This document shows, piece after piece, positions 40,550 to 49,341 of a stretch of 64,000 nucleotides of DNA; the first letter of the stretch is position 1; the number at the start of each line of letters is the position of its first letter. This DNA is from DAOPZC01 sp035353175 (GTDB lineage: Bacteria; Verrucomicrobiota; Kiritimatiellia; RFP12; UBA1067): positions 1 to 64,000 of the forward strand of contig DAOPZC010000008.1 of assembly GCA_035353175.1 (NCBI GenBank), in the 5' to 3' direction. The notes below the pieces were generated by a model. That model was not told the origin of the DNA. It worked only from the letters and a program-made list of their open reading frames with translations, and did not search any database. The translations under genes and the position numbers were made by a program.

Positions 40550-42742
40550 ATGAAGACACTCATGGGCGTTTTGGCGGTCGGCGTTTGGATGCTCGCGCCG
40601 AAGGTGGACGGGGAGGGGATCAAAGCGGGAAAAGGCGCTCTGCTGGTGGCTACGAACGGGCTCAGCCTGACCCCGTCCGTCGCGTCCTGCCCGGCGAGCC
40701 GGGCCACGGGCGAACCTTTCTGGTCGATGACGCTGGAGCCGGACGCGTGGCCCGCCACCACGGGGCAAGGGCTGACGCTGACGGACTTGGGTCAGACCAG
40801 TGTCCGCCGCGAGGCGCTGCCGGACGGCGTGCGGCTCAGCTATGACACGCTGACCGACGGCAGCCGGACTTTCCGGATTTCACTCGCCTTGGAGATCCGG
40901 GCGAAGGGGGACGGCTTCGCGGTGACGGGGGCTGTCACGAACGGCGCGCGCGGATGGCTGGTCACCGGATTGACCGCTCCTGCCCTGAACGGCATCGCGG
41001 CAGATTTGGCGACGCACCCTGTCCTGTTGCCGGAGGGCTTTGGCAAGCGGGTGAACCGCGTGCCGAAGGAGGGAGAGAAACAAAAGGAGTGGTCACAGCA
41101 GGGGACGTCATATGAGATGGGGACGCCTTATCCGGGCTCCCGCGGCACGATGCAGTGGTGCGCGTTTGCCGGGCGCGACGGCGGCCTCTATTTCGGCAGC
41201 CATGATCCGGAGCACCGCTCCAAGCGCCTGAGCCTGCGGTACGATCCGGCAACCCGCTTGTTCGGTCTCACCGTCCGGCACGACTTTTTTTGCCGGTCCG
41301 GCGAGCGGGTCGCGGTCCCGCCGGTGCTGATCCAGCCTTACGAAGGGTCGTGGCACGTCGCCGCGCGCTTTTACAGCGGATGGGCGAATGCGGCCGAGAA
41401 GGCGCGGCATGTGCCCGCTTGGGCCCGCGATGCCTCCGGGTGGCTCCTGTGCATCTTGAAGCAGCAGAACGGCGAGGTCATGTGGAAGTATCCTTCGCTG
41501 ACGAAGCTGTGCGATGTGGCGGACGCTCGGGGCTTGGACGTGCTGGGACTTTTCGGCTGGACCATCGGCGGGCACGACCACCTTTATCCCGACTATGTTC
41601 CGTGCCCCGACATGGGTGGCGCGGAGGCTATGAAGCAAGCGCTGAAGGAGGTCCGGCGCCGCGGCAAGCGGACGATCATCTATGCGAACGGCCAGCTGCA
41701 AGAGCGCGACGCCACCGAGTTCTGGAAGCGGACCGGTAAGGACATCGCGATCTTGCAGCGCAACGGCGAGACCTATCAGCAGACGTATCACAAGTACAGC
41801 GACATCCCGATCTATCGGTTTGACCTCGGCTGCCTCTGCGCCCAAACCTGGTATGACCGCATGCTGTCGCTGGCGCTTCAGGCCAACGACCTGGGGGCGG
41901 ACGGGATCCTGTATGACCAGCTGGCCATGATGTCGCCGATGGCGTGCTACGGCGAGGGCCACGGCCACCCCGTGCCCTGCATGGTGCATGAGGTGGAGCG
42001 GCCGGTCTTTCTACGGCGCATCGCGGAGCATATGCGAAAAATCAATCCCGATTTCATCGTGATGACGGAGGGCCTGCACGACTGCGCGCTCGACGCGATC
42101 TCGATGTTCCACGGGTGTGAGCTGGGCATGTTCTACGCATCGGCTGGTGAGATCCTCGTGAGGATGAGGGCCACCCGCCTGACGGACGCGTTTCCCGAGA
42201 TGTTCCGGTACACGTACCCCGAGGTGATGAGCACCGTGCGTGTGCCGGCTCCCATGATGGACCGCGGCATGGCGAACTACACCTGCGTCTACGGCTTGCG
42301 CTACGAGATCGAGACCCGCTATGCGCCAGACGTCGCGTATCTCCTTGAAAACCGCGTGCCGGAGGCCGGCGACTATCGCGCCGTGGTTAACAAGCCCGAC
42401 GTCGGCATGATGAGGGCCACCCCGCCGGAAGAGGCGGCGCGCTATCTGAAACAGGTGATCGGGTTCCAGCGCGCCAATGCCGACTGTTTCTGGCGCGGGC
42501 GCTACACCGATTCCGAAGGCTTCACGCTGCAGGGCGAGGACCTCGTGGCGAAAGGGTTTGAAGCGGACGGCGGACGCTTTGGAGTCGTGGTCTGGAATCC
42601 CTTCGACAAGACCGCACGCTTCACGGTCAGCGTGCCGGAAGCCCGTTTGATTTCGGCGGCCGAGCCGGGCAATGAGCGCGTCGAGCCGTTCAGCGACCTG
42701 CCTCCGAACACGGTGCGTCTGTTGCGCTGGCAGAGGAAGTGA
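40550..42742 (+). CDS. secreted DUF6259-type protein, probable TIM-barrel glycosidase
   Basis: A 730-aa protein with a signal peptide (MKTLMGVLAVGVWMLAPKVDG). The first 280 residues are a beta-sandwich including GGLYFGSHDPEHRSK and VLIQPYEGSWHVAARFYSGWA. A barrel follows (VLGLFGWTIGGHDHLYPDY, RTIIYANGQL, DLGADGILYDQLAMMSP, PDFIVMTEGLHD), then a small C-terminal beta domain. LYDQ and MTEG hold the best candidate catalytic acids. The phrase GLYFGSHDP and the YxGSWH motif recur in the truncated gene at 63079. The fold resembles alpha-galactosidase/GH36-like barrels, but the enzyme activity is inferred. A ribosome site (GAAAGGGACGAGG) precedes the ATG. Confidence 0.75.
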   Translation: MKTLMGVLAVGVWMLAPKVDGEGIKAGKGALLVATNGLSLTPSVASCPASRATGEPFWSMTLEPDAWPATTGQGLTLTDLGQTSVRREALPDGVRLSYDTLTDGSRTFRISLALEIRAKGDGFAVTGAVTNGARGWLVTGLTAPALNGIAADLATHPVLLPEGFGKRVNRVPKEGEKQKEWSQQGTSYEMGTPYPGSRGTMQWCAFAGRDGGLYFGSHDPEHRSKRLSLRYDPATRLFGLTVRHDFFCRSGERVAVPPVLIQPYEGSWHVAARFYSGWANAAEKARHVPAWARDASGWLLCILKQQNGEVMWKYPSLTKLCDVADARGLDVLGLFGWTIGGHDHLYPDYVPCPDMGGAEAMKQALKEVRRRGKRTIIYANGQLQERDATEFWKRTGKDIAILQRNGETYQQTYHKYSDIPIYRFDLGCLCAQTWYDRMLSLALQANDLGADGILYDQLAMMSPMACYGEGHGHPVPCMVHEVERPVFLRRIAEHMRKINPDFIVMTEGLHDCALDAISMFHGCELGMFYASAGEILVRMRATRLTDAFPEMFRYTYPEVMSTVRVPAPMMDRGMANYTCVYGLRYEIETRYAPDVAYLLENRVPEAGDYRAVVNKPDVGMMRATPPEEAARYLKQVIGFQRANADCFWRGRYTDSEGFTLQGEDLVAKGFEADGGRFGVVVWNPFDKTARFTVSVPEARLISAAEPGNERVEPFSDLPPNTVRLLRWQRK

Positions 42743-42754
42743 AGAGAGAAGAGT

Positions 42755-42798
42755 GAACAGTGAATAGTGAGTCGTGAGTGGTGAGTCGTGAATAGGGA
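42755..42798. repeat. iterated GTGA-word intergenic repeat
   Basis: Six GTGA words, most following A/G and spaced 7-8 nt, with interleaved GAATAG and GAGTCG units, fill the gap between the DUF6259-type gene and the next promoter. It looks like a degenerate short tandem repeat rather than coding sequence. Confidence 0.5.
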
Positions 42799-42818
42799 GG
42801 GAAAGCGGGAGTCGGGCG

Positions 42819-42847
42819 TTGAAAAAGGGGCCGCATTGTCCTATGAT
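42819..42847 (+). promoter_or_regulatory. strong sigma-70-type promoter
   Basis: TTGAAA (42819-42824), a 17-bp spacer and TATGAT (42842-42847) form a near-consensus promoter about 70 nt before the ATG at 42916. It lacks the 21-bp direct repeats, so this unit is probably outside the module regulon. Confidence 0.75.
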
Positions 42848-42915
42848 TAACCGGTCTGGCCAAGCGCCGCGAAACGGGTTTGAGGCGGGGGCCGGCGATC
42901 GATAAGGGAGATCAA

Positions 42916-43785
42916 ATGGGTATGAACGGAATGATGTCGCGCAGGTCTTTTTTGGGGAGCATGACGGCGGTGGGTGCCGCGGCGTTGGCACCGGGGTGCT
43001 GTTCGGTCTGTGACTGGACGGGCCCCCGCTCGAAATTCGGAGGGGTGCAGATCGGCGTGATCACGTACAGTTACCGCTCGATGGCCGACAAGAGCGCGGA
43101 AGCGGTGCTGCAGCACGTGCTCAACAGCGGCATCAGCTCGATCGAGCTGATGGGGGACGTGGTGGAGAAGTATGCCGGCGCCTCGATGGAGAAGGTCGCG
43201 GATCTGCGCAAGATGTATGCGGATGCGGGCGTCGGCATCCATATCGTCAAGTTCGGCAACATTGGCGACAAGAACTGCACGGACGAGAAGATCGAGTACT
43301 ACTTCAACGTGGCGAAGGCGCTCGGCGCCGGGGCGATCACGCGCGAGATCTCCGAGGAGGCTGCCAAGCGCGTAGGACCGATGGCGGACAAGCACGGCGT
43401 CAAGGTCGCTTTCCACAACCACACGCAGATCAATGCCACGACCTATGACGGCCCGATTCTGTCGTACGGCAAGAACCTCGCGCTCAACCTCGACATCGGC
43501 CACTATACAGCGGCGAACGAGGATTCGGCGCTGGCCATCATCGAGAAGTACCGCAGCCGCATCTACAGCCTGCATCTCAAGGACCGCAAGAACAAGGCGA
43601 ACGGCGGCGCGAACATGCCGTTCGGCCAGGGCAATACGCCGGTCATCGAGGCGCTGCGCTATCTCAAGACGAACAAGCTGCCGATCTATGCCGACATCGA
43701 GTTGGAATATCCGGTTCCGGCCGACTCCGACGCGGTGAAGGAAGTTGCCAAGTGCGTGCAGTACTGCAAGCAGGCGCTGGTGTAA
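42916..43785 (+). CDS. Tat-exported sugar-phosphate isomerase/epimerase-like protein
   Basis: A 289-aa xylose-isomerase-like TIM barrel with a twin-arginine signal (MMSRRSFLGSMTAVGAAALAPG) followed by Cys residues that could act as a lipobox. Barrel features: IGVITYSYRS, ISSIELMGD, IHIVKFGNIGD, VKVAFHNHTQ (metal-binding His/Asn), LALNLDIGHYTAA (Asp/His) and IYSLHLKDRK (His). Such exported AP-endonuclease-2-superfamily proteins commonly sit beside Gfo/Idh/MocA oxidoreductases, as here with 43931. The ATG at 42916 is selected by AAGGGAG 6 nt upstream. The true substrate is unknown; 3-keto-sugar processing is a reasonable guess. Confidence 0.85.
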   Translation: MGMNGMMSRRSFLGSMTAVGAAALAPGCCSVCDWTGPRSKFGGVQIGVITYSYRSMADKSAEAVLQHVLNSGISSIELMGDVVEKYAGASMEKVADLRKMYADAGVGIHIVKFGNIGDKNCTDEKIEYYFNVAKALGAGAITREISEEAAKRVGPMADKHGVKVAFHNHTQINATTYDGPILSYGKNLALNLDIGHYTAANEDSALAIIEKYRSRIYSLHLKDRKNKANGGANMPFGQGNTPVIEALRYLKTNKLPIYADIELEYPVPADSDAVKEVAKCVQYCKQALV

Positions 43786-43802
43786 GAGACTGGGGTGAGG
43801 GA

Positions 43803-43905
43803 GTGATGGAATTGTGGAATGTTGGGCCGAGACGCAAGCGGCGGAAAAAAGACTTGGCCATTCCCCGTTTTCCATCATTCCCCTATTCCAGCATTCCAGT
43901 GTTTC
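43803..43905. repeat. iterated GGAAT/ATTCC intergenic element
   Basis: The left part has GGAAT words on the plus strand (GGAATTGTGGAATG near 43809-43822). The right part (about 43860-43905) has four ATTCC words in the opposite sense. The two halves can pair imperfectly around a 30-nt centre, so the element resembles a small mobile or RNA-hairpin repeat. It fills most of the 145-nt gap before 43931. Confidence 0.5.
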
Positions 43906-43930
43906 GACTTCTTTTCTGAAAGGCCTTCAT

Positions 43931-45310
43931 ATGAAACAGCAGACTCAAGGTGCGGCTGCGCTTTCGCGGCGCGGTTTTCTGTGTTCGGCCGTCGCGGCGG
44001 GAGCGGCGTTTTCCATCGTCCCGCGTCATGTCATCGCGCGCTCGGGCCAGGTGCCGCCGAGTGAAAAGTTGAACCTCGGCTGCGTCGGCGTGGGCGGCAT
44101 GCAGGGCGCGAGCGACGTCAACAACGTCAGCAGCGAAAACATCTATGCGATCTGCGACGTGGACGAGAACTTCCTGAACAAATCCGCGACCAAGTACACG
44201 CAGGCCAAGAAGTTCCGCGATTTCCGCGAGATGCTGGACAAGGAGTACAAGAATCTGGACGGCATCACCATCACGATCCCCGACCACATGCACGCGACGG
44301 TGGCGCTGTGGGCGATGGAGCGCGGGCTGCACGTCCACTGCCAGAAGCCGCTGGCGCAGTCGATCTGGGAGTGCCGTCAGCTGGCCAAGGCCGCGCAGAA
44401 GTACAAGGTCGCCACGCAGATGGGCAATCAGGGATATTCGCACCCCGCGACGCGCATCGCCAGCGAGACGATCTGGGCGGGCGATCTCGGCGAGATCAAA
44501 GAGGTGCACGGCATGAACGGCGGCGGCTTCGCGCGCGGCGTCAAGGCCTGGCCGCAGGGCGAAGAGGTGCCCCGTACGCTCGACTGGGAGCTCTGGACCG
44601 GCCGCGCGCCGATGCGGGCGTACAGCGCCAAGATCGCGCCGATCCAGTGGCGCGGTTATCTGGACTACGGCACGATGATGATCGGCGACTGGGGCGTGCA
44701 CATCATGGGGCCTGCCAACTGGGGCTTGCAGCTGACGGCGCCGCTCAGCGTGGAGTGCATCGCGGTCGACGAGGTCAACGAGGTGACCTACCCGCACTAC
44801 GCGTGCAAGTTCGAGTTCGGCGAGCGGCCGAACGGCTTCGTGCCGGGAGGGAAGATGCCGCCCGTGACGGTCTACTGGTACGAAGGCAAGATGTGCAGCA
44901 AGTTCAACGTCCCCGAAGGGCTGACGCGCGAGGATGTGAAGCCGTACAACGAGATTTTCGTCGGCACCAAGGGCTTCATGGGCACGACCGGCCGCGGCGA
45001 GGGCGTGCGCCTGATTCCCGAGGCCAAGATGAAGGACTACAAGAAGCCGGCCGAGGTGATCGAGCGCTCGCCGGGGCACTTCAAGGACTGGATCCGCGCG
45101 TGCAAGGGCGGGCCGGCGGCCTGCTCCAACTTCAGCGTCTCGGCGCCCTACACGGAGTGGATGCTGCTGGGGACGATCTGCTGGCGCTTCCCGAACGAGA
45201 AGCTCCTGTGGGACTCCAAGGCCCTGCGCTTCACCAACAACGAAAAGGCCAACGCCTTCATCAAGCCCGTGTTCCGCAAGGGCTGGGAGCTCAAAGAGGT
45301 GACGGCATAG
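43931..45310 (+). CDS. Tat-exported Gfo/Idh/MocA-family oxidoreductase, paralogue 2
   Basis: A 459-aa protein with twin-arginine signal LSRRGFLCSAVAAGAAFSIV. Rossmann features are LGCVGVGGMQGASDV, AICDVDENF and PDHMHATVALWAMERGLHVHCQKP, again with QKP for EKP. The C-terminal beta-sheet domain has DWELWTGRAP, YLDYGTMMIGDWGVHIMGPANW and GTKGFMGTTGRGEG. It is distinct from the paralogue at 167 but follows the same plan. The ATG at 43931 has GAAAGG just upstream; an open frame extends further back without signal features. It pairs with the isomerase-like gene before it, a common exported sugar-modification pair. Confidence 0.9.
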   Translation: MKQQTQGAAALSRRGFLCSAVAAGAAFSIVPRHVIARSGQVPPSEKLNLGCVGVGGMQGASDVNNVSSENIYAICDVDENFLNKSATKYTQAKKFRDFREMLDKEYKNLDGITITIPDHMHATVALWAMERGLHVHCQKPLAQSIWECRQLAKAAQKYKVATQMGNQGYSHPATRIASETIWAGDLGEIKEVHGMNGGGFARGVKAWPQGEEVPRTLDWELWTGRAPMRAYSAKIAPIQWRGYLDYGTMMIGDWGVHIMGPANWGLQLTAPLSVECIAVDEVNEVTYPHYACKFEFGERPNGFVPGGKMPPVTVYWYEGKMCSKFNVPEGLTREDVKPYNEIFVGTKGFMGTTGRGEGVRLIPEAKMKDYKKPAEVIERSPGHFKDWIRACKGGPAACSNFSVSAPYTEWMLLGTICWRFPNEKLLWDSKALRFTNNEKANAFIKPVFRKGWELKEVTA

Positions 45311-45318
45311 GTGCGTGT

Positions 45319-45879
45319 ATGAAGAACCGATGCGCGTGGTGCGGGAGCGACCCGCTGTATGTGGCGTATCACGACGAGGAGTGGGGGGTGCCGGTGCACG
45401 ACGACCGGCGCCTGTTTGAATTCCTGATTCTGGAGGGGGCGCAGGCGGGACTGAGCTGGCTGACCATCCTGAGGAAGCGCGAGGCCTACCGAAAAGCGTT
45501 CCACGGCTTCGACTGGGAGCGGATTGCGCGCTACACGCCGGAGGACCAGACGCGGCTGCTGGCCGATCCGGGGATCGTGCGGAACCGTCTCAAGATCGAG
45601 GCAGCGGTCAAGAACGCGCGGGGCGTGATCGGCATCCGCGAGGAGTTCGGTTCGCTGGACGCCTATCTCTGGCGCTTTGTGGAGGGCGTTCCCCGGCGGA
45701 ACGCGTGGTGCCGTCTGACGGACGTTCCTGCGCAGACGCCGGAGTCGGACCGGATGAGCAGGGCTCTCAAGAAACGCGGCTTCAACTTTGTGGGGCCGAC
45801 CGTCTGCTATGCGTTCATGCAGGCGGTCGGCATGGTCAACGACCACATGGCGGATTGCTTCCGTTATGCCGAGGTGTAG
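45319..45879 (+). CDS. tag: DNA-3-methyladenine glycosylase I
   Basis: A 186-aa cytosolic base-excision repair enzyme that removes 3-methyladenine. Recognised from MKNRCAWCGSDPLYVAYHDEEWGVPVHDDRRLFEFLILEG-type opening, GLSWLTILRKREAYRKAF, and the C-terminal NFVGPTVCYAFMQAVGMVNDH. The structural zinc ligands are visible (RCAWC Cys, YHDEEWG His, and NDHMADC His and Cys). Full length. It begins 8 nt after the oxidoreductase stop and is transcribed in the same direction, although its function is unrelated to the neighbouring sugar genes. Such read-through placement may only reflect convenience. Confidence 0.96.
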   Translation: MKNRCAWCGSDPLYVAYHDEEWGVPVHDDRRLFEFLILEGAQAGLSWLTILRKREAYRKAFHGFDWERIARYTPEDQTRLLADPGIVRNRLKIEAAVKNARGVIGIREEFGSLDAYLWRFVEGVPRRNAWCRLTDVPAQTPESDRMSRALKKRGFNFVGPTVCYAFMQAVGMVNDHMADCFRYAEV

Positions 45880-45934
45880 CGAGCGGGAGGCGACCGGCAT
45901 GTGCTGTTTGGCGCCTTGAGCAACCGGTGCGCGC

Positions 45935-45963
45935 TTGATTCCGGGACGTATTTTCGCGATGAT
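45935..45963 (+). promoter_or_regulatory. candidate sigma-70-type promoter
   Basis: TTGATT (45935-45940), a 17-bp spacer and GATGAT (45958-45963) lie 30 nt before the ATG at 45994. It could start the GH97-ABC transporter operon. Confidence 0.45.
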
Positions 45964-45993
45964 GCACGGCAAGTCTACGGGAGGAATCTGAGT

Positions 45994-47808
45994 ATGAGAA
46001 ACTGGATCTGTTGGTTGGCGACGATGGCGGTATGCGCAGGATCGGTCATGGCGGCGGAGCCTGCGGCGGTGACGTCGCCGGACGGCAAGCTCGCGCTCGC
46101 GTTCGCGTGCGACAACGGCCGGGTGTCGTATTCGCTGCGTGCGGACGGCAAGGCGCTGATCCAGGCGTCGCCCGTCGGCTACGAGGGCGGGATGCTGGCA
46201 GGCGTCACACGGCGTTCGGCGGATGCGGTTTGGACGCCCATATGGGGCAAACGCGCCAGCGTTCCGGAGCGCTACAACGAGGTGACGCTCGACCTGACGA
46301 CCTATCGACTGGTGGCGCGTGCATACGATGACGGCGTGGCGTTCCGTTGCTTGGGCGGCGCGGGCGCGGAGCGCACATGTTTCGCCTTCGCGGGCGACTA
46401 CACGGCGTGGTTTTACAACGGCGAGCATCATAACCTGGGGCCCGAGACGCTGTCCGAAAGCGACGGGAGGCGGATGCCGCCCATGACGGTCAAGGCGGCG
46501 GACGACGCCTATCTGGCGGTGCTTGAGGCGGACTTGGGGAACGGCGATCCGCTCGCGCTGCAGACGAAGAAGGGCGAGACGGCCTTCGGCGTCGCGTCGA
46601 AGCCGAGCGAAGCCTGGCGTGTGCTGCTGTTCGGCCGCACGCCCGGCGCGATGGTGGATTCGCACTTGATTGAGTTGCTCAACCCTCCGCCGGCGGAAGG
46701 CCTGGACTTCTCGTGGGTCAAGCCGGGCGTGGCGGTGTGGGACTGGCGCATCAACGGCGCGCAGGTCGACGGCTTCAAGTATGAGATGTCGTATCCGTCG
46801 TGGGTGCGCATGGTGGACTTCGCTGCGGATAACGACATCCGGTATCTGGTGCTCGACGCCGACTGGTACGGCAAAGAGTTCAATCCTCAGTCGGACCCGA
46901 TGAAGGGCGGATATGCGGGCGACGCGAAAAAGCTTATCCAGTATGCGAAGCAGAAAGGCGTGGGGATTTGGCTCTATCTGAACGATGTCGCCGGGCGCGC
47001 CTATCCGATCGACCAGACGCTCAAAGCTTACGGCGAGTGGGGCGCGGCGGGCATCAAGTACGGCTTCATGAAGGGCACCCCACAGGAGAAGAACGAACGA
47101 ACGCGCATGATCACCGAGCTGTGCGCGAAAAATAAGCTGCTCTGCGATTTCCACGACGGGCCGGTGCACCCGTACGGACAGATGCGCACGTGGCCGAACG
47201 CCGTGACGCGCGAGCTGTGTCACGCCCAGCTCGACGCTCACCGCGTGTTCCTGCCTAAGACCTTTGTCACGACCGTGTTCGTCAACATGCTCGCCGGGCC
47301 CATCGACATGAACAACGGGCTGGCCGACCTGACGCAGGCGAACCGCGTGGACCAGGCGCAGCCCGTGCCGTCGACGCTGGTGGGCGAGGCCGCCCGCACG
47401 TTGATCACTTTTTCCGGCGCGACGGTCATCCCGGACATCCCCGAGAACTACCGGAAGCATCCGGAACTGCTCCATTTCATTGCGGCGCAGCAGCAGCCGT
47501 GGCGCGAGAGCCGGACGCTCAGCGGCGTGATCGGCGAGCACATCGTCATGGCCCGCCAGGCGGCGGACGGCGCGTGGCTGGTGGGCGCGGCGACGAATGA
47601 GGATCCGCGCGAGCTGGACATTCCGCTGGGCTTTCTCGGCGCGGGACGCTACGAGGCGCTCGTGATGGAGGACGGCGCCGACGCGGATTACCGGACCCAC
47701 AAGGAGAGTTACAAGGCGGCGAAGCGTGCCGTGACATGCGCCGCCACGATCCGCGTGAAGCTCGCGCCCGGCGGCGGCGCCTGCATGCTGCTGACGGCGG
47801 TGAGGTGA
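45994..47808 (+). CDS. GH97-family glycosidase, probably inverting type
   Basis: A 604-aa secreted enzyme with signal peptide MRNWICWLATMAVCAGSVMA. GH97 layout: N-terminal beta-sandwich (SPDGKLALAFACDNGRVSYSLRADGKAL), (beta/alpha)8 barrel (YEMSYPSWVRMVDFAADNDIRYLVLDADWYG, GVGIWLYLNDV, FHDGPVHPYGQMRTWPNAVTRE) and C-terminal beta domain. Retaining members carry a nucleophile Asp in a KVDFMD-like motif; here it reads KYGFMK, with Gly in that place as in inverting SusB-type members. GGGAGGA 8 nt upstream fixes the start. Its stop is 6 nt before the transporter ATPase start, so it probably releases alpha-linked glucose or galactose for that importer. Confidence 0.88.
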   Translation: MRNWICWLATMAVCAGSVMAAEPAAVTSPDGKLALAFACDNGRVSYSLRADGKALIQASPVGYEGGMLAGVTRRSADAVWTPIWGKRASVPERYNEVTLDLTTYRLVARAYDDGVAFRCLGGAGAERTCFAFAGDYTAWFYNGEHHNLGPETLSESDGRRMPPMTVKAADDAYLAVLEADLGNGDPLALQTKKGETAFGVASKPSEAWRVLLFGRTPGAMVDSHLIELLNPPPAEGLDFSWVKPGVAVWDWRINGAQVDGFKYEMSYPSWVRMVDFAADNDIRYLVLDADWYGKEFNPQSDPMKGGYAGDAKKLIQYAKQKGVGIWLYLNDVAGRAYPIDQTLKAYGEWGAAGIKYGFMKGTPQEKNERTRMITELCAKNKLLCDFHDGPVHPYGQMRTWPNAVTRELCHAQLDAHRVFLPKTFVTTVFVNMLAGPIDMNNGLADLTQANRVDQAQPVPSTLVGEAARTLITFSGATVIPDIPENYRKHPELLHFIAAQQQPWRESRTLSGVIGEHIVMARQAADGAWLVGAATNEDPRELDIPLGFLGAGRYEALVMEDGADADYRTHKESYKAAKRAVTCAATIRVKLAPGGGACMLLTAVR

Positions 47809-47814
47809 TCCGCA

Positions 47815-49341
47815 TTGAATAGGGAGACAATTCTGAAGGACGGCTCGAACAGGGAAGATATCAGGCTTGAGGCGCGGCAGGTGTGCAAGTCGTTCGGCGG
47901 CGTGCGGGCCCTGCGCGAGGTGTCGTTCGATTTGCGGCGCGGCGAAGTCCATGCGCTGATGGGCGAGAACGGCGCGGGCAAATCGACGCTGGTAAAGATC
48001 TTGGCAGGCCTCCATATGCCGGACGCGGGCGAGGTCCGCGTCGACGGTTGCCGGGTCACGCTTCGCTCGCCCCATGAGGCCATGCGGCACGGGATCGCGA
48101 TGATTCATCAGGAGCTGATGCCCGTGCCCGATCTGACGGTTGCCGAAAACCTGTTGCTGGGCCGCGAGCCGCGCGGCCGTTTTCCTGGGACAATCAACCG
48201 GCGTGCCCTGCGGTGCGAGGCCGGACGCCTGCTGGACCTGCTGAAGGTCGATCTGCCGGTCGGGGTACCCATGCGCACGCTGAGCGTGGCACAGATGCAG
48301 GCGGTCGAGATTGCCCGCGCGATCGGCACGGATGCTGCCGTAGTGGTTATGGACGAGCCGACCGCGGCGCTATCGGACCGCGAGGCCGGAGCGCTGTTCC
48401 AGGCCGTCCGGACGCTTCAGGCGCGCGGGACGGCCATCGTCTACATCACGCACAAGATGGATGAGGTGTTCCGGATCGCCGACCGCATCACCGTGCTGCG
48501 GGACGGGGCGCGCGTCGGCACGGCGCCTGCGGCGGAGCTGGACGCGACGCGGCTGATCGCGTTGATGGTGGGACGCGAGCTTACGGGAAGTCGCATGCGC
48601 GGGCATGTCGCGGTTGGCGAATGTCTGCTTTCGGTCAGCGGCCTGTCGCGCGAAGGGGCGTATCGCGACGTGCGGTTGGAGCTGCGGCGCGGAGAAATTC
48701 TCGGGCTGGCCGGGCTGATGGGGGCGGGCCGCAGCGAGGTCGCCGAGGCGCTTTTCGGGCTCGCTCCGGCGGCGAGCGGCGAGATCCGCGTCCGAGGGCG
48801 GGCCGCGCGCATCCGGCATCCGGCCGAGGCGATGCGGCTCGGCATCGGCATGGTGACCGAGGACCGGCGCGCCCACGGCTTTGTGCCGTTGATGTCGGTC
48901 CGGCACAACATTACGCTGGCATCGCTGAAGCGCTGCTGCCGGGGGCCTGTGATCCGGCATTCGGCCGAAGCCGAGGCGTCGGCGCGGGCGATCGCGCGGA
49001 CCGGTATCCGGACTCGCCGCGACGGGCAGTTTGTGGCGCAGCTCAGCGGCGGTAATCAGCAGAAGGTCGTGTTTGCGCGGACTCTGGTGCCGGAGCCCGA
49101 GATCGTGATTCTGGACGAGCCGACGCGCGGGATCGACGTCGGGGCCAAAGCGGAGATTTACACCCTGATCGCGGAACTGGCCGCGCAGGGTCGGGCGGTG
49201 CTCCTGATCTCGTCTGAGATGTCTGAGCTGCTGGCCCTGAGCGACCGGCTGCTGGTGATGCGGCAGGGCGAGGTGGTCGCTGAGCTGGATCCCATGGCCG
49301 TCAGCCAAGAGGAGGTTTTGAAACATGCCATGCCGATCTGA
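47815..49341 (+). CDS. sugar ABC transporter ATPase (RbsA/MglA/XylG type)
   Basis: A 508-aa protein with two fused nucleotide-binding domains. Domain 1 has Walker A GENGAGKST, a signature region LSVAQMQAVEIARA and Walker B VVMDEPTAALSD. Domain 2 has the degenerate P-loop GLMGAGRSE, signature LSGGNQQKV and Walker B VILDEPTRGIDVG. It powers uptake of a pentose or hexose. The start is taken as TTG 47815, with GAGGTGA 7 nt upstream inside the end of the GH97 gene; no ATG exists near the N-terminus. It overlaps the permease gene by 17 nt. Confidence 0.92.
   Translation: MNRETILKDGSNREDIRLEARQVCKSFGGVRALREVSFDLRRGEVHALMGENGAGKSTLVKILAGLHMPDAGEVRVDGCRVTLRSPHEAMRHGIAMIHQELMPVPDLTVAENLLLGREPRGRFPGTINRRALRCEAGRLLDLLKVDLPVGVPMRTLSVAQMQAVEIARAIGTDAAVVVMDEPTAALSDREAGALFQAVRTLQARGTAIVYITHKMDEVFRIADRITVLRDGARVGTAPAAELDATRLIALMVGRELTGSRMRGHVAVGECLLSVSGLSREGAYRDVRLELRRGEILGLAGLMGAGRSEVAEALFGLAPAASGEIRVRGRAARIRHPAEAMRLGIGMVTEDRRAHGFVPLMSVRHNITLASLKRCCRGPVIRHSAEAEASARAIARTGIRTRRDGQFVAQLSGGNQQKVVFARTLVPEPEIVILDEPTRGIDVGAKAEIYTLIAELAAQGRAVLLISSEMSELLALSDRLLVMRQGEVVAELDPMAVSQEEVLKHAMPI

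Noticed and set aside
45148..48108. 986-codon antisense open frame on the minus strand
   Set aside because: It covers the oxidoreductase, tag, GH97 and ABC genes on the opposite strand; there is no recognisable domain and no ribosome site.
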